Below are positions 53,676-62,837 of a stretch of 64,000 bases of DNA, piece after piece. This DNA is from Fluviispira vulneris. Lineage in GTDB: Bacteria; Bdellovibrionota_B; Oligoflexia; Silvanigrellales; Silvanigrellaceae. A program made the position numbers and the translations under genes. Below the pieces are notes generated by a model. That model was given only the letters and a program-made list of their open reading frames with translations, did no database searches and was not told where the DNA came from. The stretch is taken from contig NZ_JACRSE010000002.1 in NCBI RefSeq assembly GCF_014281055.1, positions 186,001 to 250,000 on the forward strand, read 5' to 3'. Positions within the stretch are counted from its first letter, which is position 1, and each line of letters begins with the position of its first letter.

Positions 53676-54092
53676 TCAACATCCAGTCTGCGAATTTGAA
53701 GCCCAAATCGGATTCCATGAGTTTGCTTTATAAATCACAAGATTTCCATCATTTTGAAGTATGAGCCATGCCCCATGATGGCCATATGTACCACTTGCCC
53801 ATGTGGCTTTTGAACTATTATAAATAACGAAATTGCCATCTCCTTGCATAGCTGCTCTATAACTGCCAGTATTATTTGTACCACTTGCCCATGTAGGATG
53901 ATTATTACTATTTCTATAAATCACTAGGTTGTCATCAGCCTGCATTACAAGACGAAAACAACGATTTGCAGAATCGAGTCGATTTCCAACGTACAAAGTT
54001 TGACCAGAGACTAGAGTGTCAACTGCGGACGCAGTACTGGCAAAGAGAGCTGAGAATGATAATACTAAAGCAAATATCGATTTATAAAACAT
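53676..54092 (-). CDS. Secreted bulb-type (D-mannose-binding) lectin domain protein
   Basis: A 138-residue protein with a signal peptide (MFYKSIFALVLSFSALFASTASA). The mature part is one bulb-type lectin domain (GNA/curculin fold) with three sugar-site motifs of the QxDxNxVxY type: QADDNLVIY, QGDGNFVIY and QNDGNLVIY, each followed by a WASG or WASN turn. All three sites keep Gln, Asp, Asn and Tyr. Such domains bind mannose in plants and occur in bacterial lectin-like bacteriocins (LlpA). No bacteriocin partner or immunity gene is seen. The gene is alone, with palindromes on both sides. Confidence 0.85.
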   Translation of the reverse strand: MFYKSIFALVLSFSALFASTASAVDTLVSGQTLYVGNRLDSANRCFRLVMQADDNLVIYRNSNNHPTWASGTNNTGSYRAAMQGDGNFVIYNSSKATWASGTYGHHGAWLILQNDGNLVIYKANSWNPIWASNSQTGC

Positions 54093-54458
54093 TAATCCTT
54101 CTTTAATAAAAAATTAATGCTAAAGATAGATTAATTTTTAGAAAAAAAAAACATTTAATTAAATCAATATTTTGACGTATTTTTTTAAATAATTTATTTA
54201 ATTTATTAAAATTTAATACAAATAATTTTTATTTGTATTAAATTCAACTATAGTTTTAATTTTACTTTTTTTCTTGAAAAATCTAGCATAAATTCAACTT
54301 GTATTTACATATTTTTTATAATTTCATTTGTCATCTTTTTTTCATGCGCCTCAAATACAATATGAGTCATCAATTTATGGCTTATTTGACTCATATTTTG
54401 CAAAGGAAAAAACAGTTTAAGCTTAAAAAGTAAGAGTTTCTATTGCGTTTTTCGACAT
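54093..54458. other. AT-rich intergenic region with two palindromes
   Basis: No coding frame is convincing here. The region is upstream of the lectin gene (which points left). It holds a 16-bp perfect inverted repeat with a TTT loop (54210-54244) about 118-152 bases from the lectin start, and an 11-bp dyad (54359-54369 with 54387-54397) separated by 17 bases. The sequence is extremely AT-rich, so the first palindrome may partly be a chance effect. Confidence 0.5.
54210..54244. repeat. 16-bp perfect palindrome upstream of the lectin gene
   Basis: Arm 54210-54225 and arm 54229-54244 are exact inverted copies (AATTTAATACAAATAA) with three T between. It could be an operator or transcript hairpin, but the all-AT composition weakens that reading. 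Confidence 0.5.
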
Positions 54459-54605
54459 TTAAGCAGATCTTTCATAAATAGGTTCAGAACGATTTGGCAT
54501 ATTTTTTAATTTAATAATTTTTGTTTCTTTTTTTTTTAATCTTTTTCCATTTAAAATAATACATTCAATGTTTTTAGGGAGAACTTTTCTTTCTTTTGCT
54601 CTCAT
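54459..54605 (-). CDS. Possible small basic protein
   Basis: A 48-residue frame from ATG 54605 to TAA 54459, rich in Lys/Arg, starting MRAKERKVLPKNIECIILNGKRLK and ending NRSEPIYERSA. It is absent from the longer coding regions but is open in an otherwise AT-rich gap. The ribosome site is weak and I recognise no family. It could be a real small nucleic-acid-binding protein or a chance frame. Confidence 0.3.
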   Translation of the reverse strand: MRAKERKVLPKNIECIILNGKRLKKKETKIIKLKNMPNRSEPIYERSA

Positions 54606-54731
54606 GCTATGGTTCTTAAGGAGAAGGTATTAATTTGACATTTAATTTATTTTTCAATTTTTTAAAGTCTATATGTGAATTTAAAATTTAAAGTGATTCT
54701 TCATAAAATCATGGATTATTTTATTTAATTT

Positions 54732-55277
54732 TTACTTTTTTTTCGTAAGCTGGCGAAGTATATCGACAATTCGGCTTTTTGCCAGAGGAAAGCTTTCTTG
54801 TTCTAAGAAAGTGATTTCTTGTTGTGTGAACTTACCTAAGACCCAATTTGCGGTGGCACTTTTGTGCTCTGGTTTGCCTATCCCTATTTTAACACGATAG
54901 AATTTATCTTCACCTGTTTTGGCAAGAATATCGCGAATGCCATTGTGTCCACCGTGTCCACCGCCCAAACGGGTTTTGACTGCGCCGTGTGCTTGGTCAA
55001 GGTCGTCAAAAATAACAATCATGTCTTGTTCGGATAGCTTAAAAAAACTGAGAACTTGTTGAACACTGTCGCCGGACAAATTCATATAACTTTGGGGTTT
55101 GACTAGAAAAACATCATAACCTTCCCATCTCGCTCGTGCTGTTTGTGCGCCAAAACGATTTTGGGATAAAAAAACACCGGCTTCAGAAGCTATCTTATCG
55201 ATGAGCATGAAGCCGATGTTATGGCGTGTGTTTTCATATTGATTGCCAGGATTACCTAGGCCGACAATAACAAACAC
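54732..55277 (-). CDS. pth: Peptidyl-tRNA hydrolase
   Basis: Releases peptides from dropped-off peptidyl-tRNA. The 181-residue product has VGLGNPGNQYENTRHNIGF with the catalytic His in NTRHN, YMNLSGDSV, DDLDQAHGAVKTRLGGGHGGHNGIRDI and GIGKPE. The start is GTG at 55277 with a weak ribosome site, six bases after the rplY stop, so translation is probably coupled. rplY-pth is a common operon. Confidence 0.96.
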   Translation of the reverse strand: MFVIVGLGNPGNQYENTRHNIGFMLIDKIASEAGVFLSQNRFGAQTARARWEGYDVFLVKPQSYMNLSGDSVQQVLSFFKLSEQDMIVIFDDLDQAHGAVKTRLGGGHGGHNGIRDILAKTGEDKFYRVKIGIGKPEHKSATANWVLGKFTQQEITFLEQESFPLAKSRIVDILRQLTKKK

Positions 55278-55283
55278 AGGCTA

Positions 55284-55832
55284 TTAAATCTTAACAAGAG
55301 ATGCAAGGGCAACATTTTTGCCTTTACCTGTGCGCACAACAACACCTTCAGCAAGCTTAAGGTCATGAAGTTGGACAGATTGATCTGCTCTTAAACCGCT
55401 GACATCTACGTCGATTGAGCGAGGAAGAAGGGCAAGTTTAGTTTTGATTTCGAGATAGCGCGTGCGGATGTTAAATGCGCCTTCTTTTTCTTGCTCGCGA
55501 GTCAAGCCAACAAAATTAAGGGGAACATGTGTGCGAACCACATCATTTTCTTGAACTTCTTGGAAGTCAAAATGAAGAGGTTTGTCAGTGAGGGGGTGTA
55601 CTTGAACTTCGCGCATAAGAACAGATTTTTCTTCGCCGTTAAGGACAAGTTTCACAACGCTAGAGTGCGTGTGTGCTTTTGGAAGGTTAGAAGAAGAAAT
55701 AGCAATTTGCACTGCCGTTCCTTTTCTGTAAAGAACACCAGGTACAAGCCCACTTTGGCGGTGCTTGCGAACGGCGCTTTTGCTAGCAGATTCACGTACT
55801 TGTGCGTGAATTACAATGTTTTCTAAAGTCAT
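55284..55832 (-). CDS. rplY: 50S ribosomal protein L25 (Ctc-type)
   Basis: Binds 5S rRNA. From ATG 55832 (GGAG nine bases ahead) it has 182 residues: the L25 domain with ASKSAVRKHRQSGLVPGVLYRKG, then the Ctc/TL5-type C-terminal beta domain (VPLNFVGLTREQEKEGAFN, then RSIDVDVSGLRADQSVQLHDLKL). The long form is typical of many bacteria outside the E. coli group. The longer reading from 55886 is not supported. Confidence 0.96.
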   Translation of the reverse strand: MTLENIVIHAQVRESASKSAVRKHRQSGLVPGVLYRKGTAVQIAISSSNLPKAHTHSSVVKLVLNGEEKSVLMREVQVHPLTDKPLHFDFQEVQENDVVRTHVPLNFVGLTREQEKEGAFNIRTRYLEIKTKLALLPRSIDVDVSGLRADQSVQLHDLKLAEGVVVRTGKGKNVALASLVKI

Positions 55833-56077
55833 AAGGAAAACTCCAATAAATTTCATCACCATAGAGGTATGGTGATGGGTTTGCATATATCAAAAAAGAC
55901 ATTCAAGCAAGAGAAGCTTTTCAAAAGTGCAAAAAAAGTAGAAATATAGCTCTAACAGTCTTTTATTGGGAAAACAAGCTTTGATTAAGCTGGTGTTGCT
56001 TTAATTTTCTGTATAAAGTGATACCAAACAACAAGTCCTTTTTGCACTAGGAAAATGGTAATTATTGTTTTGAAAAT

Positions 56078-56107
56078 TTGATTTTTGTGTGGTTATGCGT
56101 TTATAAC
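56078..56107 (+). promoter_or_regulatory. Sigma-70-like promoter for pal
   Basis: TTGATT (56078-56083) and TATAAC (56102-56107) are 18 bp apart, about 50 bases before the ATG at 56157. Both boxes are close to consensus. Confidence 0.5.
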
Positions 56108-56156
56108 TTCACATCAACCTGTTTTAGGTTAGTAACGTTCACTGTAGGGGTCTTTT

Positions 56157-56642
56157 ATGAAATTCTCTAAGGTAGTTTTAGTTTCTTCTGTCCTCGTAGC
56201 TGCGTTTTCTCTTGCAAGTTGCTCAAGTACCAAGAAGTCTGAGAGCCCAAGCAAGCCTTCAGAATCTAACTCACAAGCAGCAACGCCTGTTGAGACTCGC
56301 AATCCAGATTCTGCAAGTTTAAAAACAATTTATTTTGATTTTAATAAATACGATATTCGTGCAGATCAAAAAGAAACAGCTAATAAAATGGCTGAAACTT
56401 TAAAAGCGAATTCAAGTATGAGAATTCGTATTGAAGGCCACGCAGATGAGCGTGGTTCAACTGAGTACAATATGGCATTAGGGCAAAAACGTGCAAAATC
56501 ATTAGAAAATTACTTAAAAGCGAACGGTGTTACAAATTCTATTGAAACAATTAGCTATGGCAAAGAGCGTCCTGCAGCGCAAGGCGAGAATGAATCTGCT
56601 TGGGCTAAAAATCGTCGTGACGAAGTTGTCAATGTGAAGTGA
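56157..56642 (+). CDS. pal: Peptidoglycan-associated lipoprotein Pal
   Basis: An outer-membrane lipoprotein that binds peptidoglycan. The signal ends with the lipobox SLASC (Cys22), followed by a Ser/Pro linker. The OmpA-like domain has TIYFDFNKYDIRADQKETAN, then RIEGHADERGSTEYNMALGQKRAKSL and a final NRRDEVVNVK. Length (161) fits Pal. The usual tolQRAB neighbours are not adjacent. A terminator follows. Confidence 0.92.
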   Translation: MKFSKVVLVSSVLVAAFSLASCSSTKKSESPSKPSESNSQAATPVETRNPDSASLKTIYFDFNKYDIRADQKETANKMAETLKANSSMRIRIEGHADERGSTEYNMALGQKRAKSLENYLKANGVTNSIETISYGKERPAAQGENESAWAKNRRDEVVNVK

Positions 56643-56664
56643 TTGTTAAAAGCACAATTCAATA

Positions 56665-56700
56665 AAAAAGCCTTTATTCATAAAGGCTTTTTTATTTTTT
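56665..56700. terminator. Bidirectional intrinsic terminator
   Basis: AAAAAGCCTTTA (56665-56676) pairs with TAAAGGCTTTTT (56681-56692) around TTCA, with a long T-run beyond and A-run before. It ends pal and, in the other direction, the HAD gene that stops at 56712. Confidence 0.85.
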
Positions 56701-56711
56701 TTTTTTAGGTT

Positions 56712-57488
56712 CTAAAAGCGTGGATTATTTTTTACGTTTTCTTCGAGAGATTCAACTATATCCTTTAGATTAAGCTTATTGCCAACGAGTAGTGTTTGGA
56801 TACCAAGGGTGTGGGCTGGGAGATCATAATAAGGATCATTCCCAATCATCACCGTATTATCTGGTGAGGCACCAATTTTTTTTAATGTTTCATCAAAAAA
56901 GTTGGCATTGGGTTTTGTTGTTTTCATAACATCCCATGAAGTGACAAGATCAAAATCATGTAAAAATAAATCGCTTGCTTTTAAGCGCAATTCTATTTCT
57001 TTTCGACCAAAAACAGCATTGGTCGCTAAGGTAATGTGTCTATTACTTGCATGGAGTAAGTCAACCAGTCTTCGCGCATAGGGATCGGAATGGAGAAAAA
57101 GACAAATAAAAGGATAGTCGGAGTCAAAGAATTTTGACATAAATCTTTCTATTTTTTTTCTATTTGTATTTAACTCTGAAGCTAAAGTTTCAAAAAATGC
57201 ATCTTCATTTGTAGAAAAAGAATGAGGTGAGAGGAGGATTTTTTTTGTTTTTTGAGCAGCTTTTATTAATTGAGTAAGAGAACCAAAGCTTCTCATTCTA
57301 AATAAAACTCCCATTGCAAATAAATTATGAAATAGAGCGCCGGGTTGGTCAATTAAAGTTCCATCCATATCAAGAAGAACATGTGTTTTTCCTATCCACC
57401 AATCACCAGATATGGTTATTTTACTGCGTATTCTTTTTATTTCTGAACTTTTTATTGGTGATTTTGAGTTTCCTTGTTTATTTTTCAT
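56712..57488 (-). CDS. HAD-superfamily phosphatase
   Basis: A 258-residue hydrolase with the HAD motifs VLLDMDGTLID (Asp40, Asp42), LATNAVFG (motif II Thr), TKPNANFFDETLKKIG (motif III Lys) and MIGNDPYYDLPAHTLGIQTLLVGN (motif IV). The cap is helical, as in phosphoglycolate phosphatase-like enzymes. The N-terminal ~35 residues are Lys/Ser-rich and extend beyond usual HADs. Start ATG 57488 has an AGGA very close; another site is 11 bases upstream. Substrate unknown. Confidence 0.85.
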   Translation of the reverse strand: MKNKQGNSKSPIKSSEIKRIRSKITISGDWWIGKTHVLLDMDGTLIDQPGALFHNLFAMGVLFRMRSFGSLTQLIKAAQKTKKILLSPHSFSTNEDAFFETLASELNTNRKKIERFMSKFFDSDYPFICLFLHSDPYARRLVDLLHASNRHITLATNAVFGRKEIELRLKASDLFLHDFDLVTSWDVMKTTKPNANFFDETLKKIGASPDNTVMIGNDPYYDLPAHTLGIQTLLVGNKLNLKDIVESLEENVKNNPRF

Positions 57489-57588
57489 TCCTATGGGGTT
57501 CCTGCAAATAATTACATTCGAGAAAAAAAACTTAATTGAAGCATCAACAAATAAAATATATTCATTTTAAAATGAATTTGTCAATTTT

Positions 57589-60291
57589 TTAGCAAGCTAA
57601 ACCGACAGGACTTGTAGGGTTTTTAGAACCAACGGTGTAAAATATTTCTTCAATCATTTTTTGTTCAAAAGTATTTGTTGGATAAATTTGAAAGAGATGT
57701 GAAATTGTTTCTTTTGTCGTGTTATCGAGTTGACCTGCTCGCTCAAGGCCTTTCACTAAAAAGTATAAGCTTTGAATCGAAGCATTTGAGCTGATATTAT
57801 TTTGCATTTTTTCAATTCCAGCATTGAATTGTCCTTGTGCAACAAGTATATAACCATGCAAGACTTTTGTATCCATAGGGACTTTATGAATATTATCATA
57901 TGAATCAATCGCTGCTTCTAAAAGACTTTGTGCTCTTTTTAAATCAGAGCCTTTCATTGTAATACTTAAAGCTTCAAGTTCGAATAATTTTGGTTTAGTC
58001 ACTTTATTAAAGAGAGCGCGATTATTTTTTGATATATTTAACCACTCGTCAACGAGAGGCCAATCACCTGAAAAGCTATATATTTGCGCAATACAAGTTG
58101 AAAGTGTGCCAAAATGGAATTCTTTCGGTCCATTTTTTTGGCGTAATAGAAGTAAAATTTGTTGAACAGCAGTTCTTGCATTGTAACCTGCGCCTGCTTT
58201 AGCTAGGAAATATAATAGTTGTTCATTTATATTTTCACTCATAAGCATTGCACATTTCGCTAGAACCCAAGCATATTCAGAAAATCCACTGCGCAAGCAA
58301 TCATTTCCATGAGAAATTAACTTTTCAATAATTTCGTTTTTATGTAACGAAGTTGTTTCTAGATTTAAAAGCGCTTCTTCAAATTCTTTAATTATATTTT
58401 CTTTTTCTTTGAGAAATTCATTACCATCAATGTTTAAGTTTGCTCTTAAATATAGAACTAAATAGGAATGATTCCAGGGATCGTTTTCGAGAGATTTAAG
58501 AATCTCATGGTGTGTTTTTTCAAAACCACCCTCAGAATAAAAAGCAGCAGCTATACTCCAGTGCATTTCATTTGCTTGTTGTTCCGTTATTGTAGCTAAA
58601 GTCAAAGCTTCTTGAGCCACTTCGCGAGCTGTATTATAATCATGAGATTTTAATAGGAAGAATATATATCTTAATGTTCCATCTGTGTTGAAATAATCTA
58701 AAGAAAACATATTTTGAAAATGTTTTTTAGCTTTATTATAATTGCCATTCTTTGAATTTATTTCCCCTAAATAATAATTGACTTCAGGGTCAAAATTGTA
58801 AAGCGAGTAGAGTTCATCTAGGGTTGGAAATATGACTGGGCTATTTGAGTCAATAGTAATCAGCTCTCTTATTTTATTTTTCTTCTGCATATATTCTGAA
58901 ATATCAACTTTTTCAATTTTTAATCCACACAAAAGCATACAAAATCTGACTTCAGCACACCCATGAGTATTTTTGTAAGCAACCTTGAGACACTCAAGTA
59001 AACCATCGGAAGGATTGGTGCTGACACAATGAGAAGCTGTTTGGATAATCAGATCTTGAGGAGTATCGAGTGAAATTAAAATTGCAAAGTAACAAATGCG
59101 AGCAACAGATTTTAAACCATACTCTTCACAAAGTTGTGCGATAAAGGAGATTTGGTTCATATCTCTGGGAGATTTCTTGCATGCAATAACTAAATTTTCA
59201 ACTTCACTACGACATGCTTCTGCTGCAGCTTGATTTTTTGCTAATTTATATGCTTGCATAGCTCCAAGTAAACAAAGAATTTCAACTTCTATAGGAACTT
59301 CACCGTATTGTTTTTGCAACCAATCCGCGAGGGTTTTTAAGGCTCCAATTGCATTTTTATGATCACCAGAATTAATAAATTCATTGTATAAAGAAGTGTG
59401 AGTTTCGAAATGTCCGTGTACTAAATATTTATCTAGTGATTCAAATATTTCAGAATAATCAGGTGAATTTTCTGGGATAACACCAAGCTGCTGAAGCTCA
59501 GTTAACGTTGCCAAAATTGAAGTGGATTTTGAGTTGAGTTTGAAGGCATGATCCCATTTTTCAATTGCCTCGCTCAATTTTCCGTTGCATTCAAGTGCAC
59601 AACCAGCAAGGTACCATGCGGCATAATTCTCTGGGTATTTTGATTGCAAATTAAGTGTTTTCTCTAGCAAATATTCTTTACTTTCAGGATTGGTTGCTGC
59701 TGACTTTTCTTTTTTTATGTCAGCGTCAAAATGAATAGAGTCAAATTTTGGACTTTCTTCTGCAATGTAGTCATCTGGAATATCGAGTGTTCGATTTATC
59801 CTCAGTTTTTTATTTGACAACATGTTTACTAAGGGCATTCTTTGCGGAGAAATATGTTCGATATTTCTCGTCGCTTCAAATGCGTGTTTAATAGGTGTAT
59901 GCATTTTGTCTTTTTTACTATCAATTTGATTTAAGAGTCGGATCTTAGCTAAAATATGTGCAAACTCAATTGCTTTAGACAAAGGGAAATCTTTACAGAG
60001 TTTTTTAAACTCATGTATAAGTTCTGGCAGAGTGTCTCTCTTAGAAGAAACCTCAACGCGCCTGAAAAGAATTTCATAGTCCTCGGGGTGTTTGCGAGTC
60101 AGTTGTTTTAATATGGCTTCGGCTCTTTCAAAATCTTGGACAAAAATATACTTATTAGCGTCGTTCAAAAAGTTTTCAGAGGTTTTTTTGAGTTTATAAG
60201 AGCGCGGTTTTAAAGAGAAATTAATACCTAAGACAATGTTTTGTCTCTGTTTTAAACCTTTGATATTTATACTCTTGGTTCTTAAAGGCAT
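57589..60291 (-). CDS. Large TPR-like repeat protein, unknown function
   Basis: A 900-residue, mostly helical protein. Segments such as AEAILKQLTRKHPEDYEILFRRVEV, SEAIEKWDHAFKLNSKSTSILATLTELQQLG and YYLGEINSKNGNYNKAKKHFQNMF show tetratricopeptide-like spacing (Y/L...A...P) repeated over the chain. No signal peptide or membrane segment is seen, and no enzymatic motif. GGAG precedes ATG 60291. It is divergent from gspL with a 153-bp gap, so it may be a scaffold tied to secretion or pilus function, but this is inferred from position only. Confidence 0.7.
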   Translation of the reverse strand: MPLRTKSINIKGLKQRQNIVLGINFSLKPRSYKLKKTSENFLNDANKYIFVQDFERAEAILKQLTRKHPEDYEILFRRVEVSSKRDTLPELIHEFKKLCKDFPLSKAIEFAHILAKIRLLNQIDSKKDKMHTPIKHAFEATRNIEHISPQRMPLVNMLSNKKLRINRTLDIPDDYIAEESPKFDSIHFDADIKKEKSAATNPESKEYLLEKTLNLQSKYPENYAAWYLAGCALECNGKLSEAIEKWDHAFKLNSKSTSILATLTELQQLGVIPENSPDYSEIFESLDKYLVHGHFETHTSLYNEFINSGDHKNAIGALKTLADWLQKQYGEVPIEVEILCLLGAMQAYKLAKNQAAAEACRSEVENLVIACKKSPRDMNQISFIAQLCEEYGLKSVARICYFAILISLDTPQDLIIQTASHCVSTNPSDGLLECLKVAYKNTHGCAEVRFCMLLCGLKIEKVDISEYMQKKNKIRELITIDSNSPVIFPTLDELYSLYNFDPEVNYYLGEINSKNGNYNKAKKHFQNMFSLDYFNTDGTLRYIFFLLKSHDYNTAREVAQEALTLATITEQQANEMHWSIAAAFYSEGGFEKTHHEILKSLENDPWNHSYLVLYLRANLNIDGNEFLKEKENIIKEFEEALLNLETTSLHKNEIIEKLISHGNDCLRSGFSEYAWVLAKCAMLMSENINEQLLYFLAKAGAGYNARTAVQQILLLLRQKNGPKEFHFGTLSTCIAQIYSFSGDWPLVDEWLNISKNNRALFNKVTKPKLFELEALSITMKGSDLKRAQSLLEAAIDSYDNIHKVPMDTKVLHGYILVAQGQFNAGIEKMQNNISSNASIQSLYFLVKGLERAGQLDNTTKETISHLFQIYPTNTFEQKMIEEIFYTVGSKNPTSPVGLAC

Positions 60292-60444
60292 AATTTCTCC
60301 AGCAAGAGTTTGACTCTTTCAGGACAAATCGGAGTTTCTGGGGGCAAGCTGTAGCTTATTTTAATTGTTTGCTGTTTGGCGCAAGAGTCGCTGATCTAAT
60401 GTTATAAGGCGCTCATAACGCAGCCTTTCTTGGAGTGATCAAAA

Positions 60445-62181
60445 ATGCAGAAGATTCTCGGGCTTGATATTGGATCCTATTCAATTAAGGCAGTTATTAT
60501 ATGGAATGATTATAAAAACTATATAGTTCACCAGTTTTTTGAGCAACTGGTTGAAATAAAAGAAGGTTTGGATGAAAGAACAGCTCAGTCGCAGGCACTT
60601 GCTGAACTTTTAGCAAAAAATAAACCAGAATACGATGTCATGTATGCGTCATTAGATTCTCGTTTTGCTTCTATCCGTCGAGTTGATTTTGACAATATCA
60701 AAAAAAGAGACATTCCTAGTTTTTTAGAAAATGAATTGGAGAGCTCGAGTCCATTTGCGATAGAAGATTCTATATTAGATTATCAACTGATTGATTATAC
60801 AAAATCTCATTCATCTTTATTAGCTGTTTTGTGTAAGAAAGAAAGTATTAGAGATCTGATTGAGAATTTTGAAAGAGAACATTTACGGATAAAAGTTGTA
60901 GACGTTGATAATTTAACCTATCTAAATATGATTTCATTTTTGCAAGTGAATTATGAACAAAATAATCAAGAAAAAAATCAATCTGAAACATATAAAGAGG
61001 AAGAGTTTTTAAATTCAAAAAATTCATGCAGTTTAATCATTAATATTGGTCATAGTAAAACAACTTTGACATATTTGAACAATAAAAAAATTCTATTTAC
61101 ACGCATAATAAATATGGCTGGTTTATATTTTACCGAAGTTATTAAGAAAGAATTTGGCTTAAAATATGAGGAAGCTGAAGCTTTGAAATGTTATGTCAGC
61201 AGCATAGACAGTTCTTCTTTAGAAGAGAATAGCAAAGCTAAGATTGTTTCGTTAATATTGGCAAAAGCTGTGAGCGAACTTGCAGGTGAAATTTCTCGTA
61301 CAATACAAACATTTCAAGAAAAGAATAAAGAAAAAATTCGATGTATATATTTAACAGGCGGTTCAAGCGTGATCAAAGGGATCTCGCATCAATATGAAGA
61401 ATATCTTAAAATACCTGTAAAAGAGATTATACTAAAGAAAGAGAATTTTAGCTATAATACAAATAGTGCGACTTTAGGAACTTTTGTATCTGCAGAGCCA
61501 AATCTTAATAAAATTTCTCAATCATTAGCGATAGCTATGCGTGGCTTACCAATCAATGGAGCAATATCTAAAATAAATTTGCGCAAAGGTGAGTTTGCTC
61601 AAATCAGTAATTATGATAAATTAATAAAACAAATAGTTCTGTATTCTTCTGCTGCATTTGTGGTCGTATTTTGCTTATTTTTGAGTTATTTTATAAGATC
61701 TATTACTTATGGAAATCAAATAAGCAATTTAAAAACTCAGTTTAGAAAAGATGTCATCTCAATGTTTTCAGGCGAGCCATACCCACTCCGCCTCATTTCA
61801 AGTAGGAAAGATTGGAATTTTGATAAATATGGATCTGAGGCTCTTATACTATTAAATCAAAGTTTAAAAAATAAAAAGCGTCTTGTTGACACATTAGCAG
61901 AAACAGAGCCGCCATTTGTTTTAAAAGTTCTGAATCAAATATCAGAAGCTGTACCGAAACCGCTTTATTTTGAAGTCACTCAATTTAAAATAAATGACTC
62001 TGCTGTTTATATTGAAGCAGAAACGACAAGCTCAGCGAATGTAAAGAAAATAATTGAATTGATTTCTGCAGTTAAAATTTTTGAACAAGTAACAAAAAAT
62101 AAAGAAGAAAATAAAATTGGCAGTGCAAATAAATTAATTCATTTTTCTTTCACCGCAACAATTAAAAATGATGAGGCGTAA
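60445..62181 (+). CDS. gspL: Type II secretion protein GspL-like (PilM-like ATPase fused to periplasmic domain)
   Basis: A 578-residue bitopic protein. The first ~350 residues are an actin-like PilM/GspL cytoplasmic domain, with GLDIGSYSIKA (5-15), SLIINIGHSKTTLTYLN and IYLTGGSSVIKGISHQYEEYL (ATP-binding loops). One membrane helix (~395-417) leads to a periplasmic part with PLYFEVTQFKINDSAVYIEAE, a ferredoxin-like fold also seen in PilN and GspL. So PilM- and PilN-like parts are combined in one chain. TTGGAGTG precedes the ATG. The downstream gspM and gspN support T2SS rather than type IV pilus. Confidence 0.75.
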   Translation: MQKILGLDIGSYSIKAVIIWNDYKNYIVHQFFEQLVEIKEGLDERTAQSQALAELLAKNKPEYDVMYASLDSRFASIRRVDFDNIKKRDIPSFLENELESSSPFAIEDSILDYQLIDYTKSHSSLLAVLCKKESIRDLIENFEREHLRIKVVDVDNLTYLNMISFLQVNYEQNNQEKNQSETYKEEEFLNSKNSCSLIINIGHSKTTLTYLNNKKILFTRIINMAGLYFTEVIKKEFGLKYEEAEALKCYVSSIDSSSLEENSKAKIVSLILAKAVSELAGEISRTIQTFQEKNKEKIRCIYLTGGSSVIKGISHQYEEYLKIPVKEIILKKENFSYNTNSATLGTFVSAEPNLNKISQSLAIAMRGLPINGAISKINLRKGEFAQISNYDKLIKQIVLYSSAAFVVVFCLFLSYFIRSITYGNQISNLKTQFRKDVISMFSGEPYPLRLISSRKDWNFDKYGSEALILLNQSLKNKKRLVDTLAETEPPFVLKVLNQISEAVPKPLYFEVTQFKINDSAVYIEAETTSSANVKKIIELISAVKIFEQVTKNKEENKIGSANKLIHFSFTATIKNDEA

Positions 62182-62183
62182 AA

Positions 62184-62837
62184 ATGTCCCAATATTCAGA
62201 AGAAATTTCAAGAATTTTATCGAATGCAAAAGTATTTGTTTTTGGGGAAAATAATTCTCGCCTAGAGTATGCAATTGAGTATTTTTATAAACTTAATCAT
62301 GAACGTAGAATAATAATAATTATATCAGCAATAGTATCTGCTGTATTGTTTCTTTTATTTATGCTAATTTTCTATTTTTTAGGAATGTATTTTTTGCAAA
62401 GTAATTTAAATAAAGCTTATTCTAATACAATAGCTTTAAATAATTTAAAACCATCCTATATGGCTGTCCAAGAAAAGTTTTTAGTATTGGTCAATAATTT
62501 AAAAAATGATAATGCAAATATTTCATTAGCAAATATCTTAGAGACGACAGCTAAGGAAAAAGGATTACAAGCAACAGGATTTCCAGATAAACCAATTTCT
62601 TCTCAGTTACCAAGTCAAAGTCCTTTTGCGGATCAATTTAAAAAAGTATCTATCGATTTTAAAATAACAAATGTGAGCTTAAAAAAATTGATGGAATATA
62701 TAAATGCAATAGAGGATCTACCAAATAAATTTGTGGTCTCAAAATTAGATGTGCAATCTTTGACAGATGCAAAATTATATTTTGATGTATCAATTACTGT
62801 AGATGGAGTAATTCCATCTCTAAAGCAAGAGTTATAA
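62184..62837 (+). CDS. gspM: Type II secretion protein GspM-like
   Basis: A 217-residue inner-membrane protein with one membrane helix (~residues 52-72, FLLFMLIFYFLGMYF) near the N-terminus, followed by a periplasmic domain with coiled-coil and ferredoxin-like parts (ILETTAKEKGLQATGF, VSIDFKITNVSLKKLMEYINAIEDLP). GspM connects the GspL and GspF platform. It starts two bases after gspL and ends directly at the gspN start. Identity is weak by sequence alone, so the name rests partly on context. Confidence 0.7.
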   Translation: MSQYSEEISRILSNAKVFVFGENNSRLEYAIEYFYKLNHERRIIIIISAIVSAVLFLLFMLIFYFLGMYFLQSNLNKAYSNTIALNNLKPSYMAVQEKFLVLVNNLKNDNANISLANILETTAKEKGLQATGFPDKPISSQLPSQSPFADQFKKVSIDFKITNVSLKKLMEYINAIEDLPNKFVVSKLDVQSLTDAKLYFDVSITVDGVIPSLKQEL

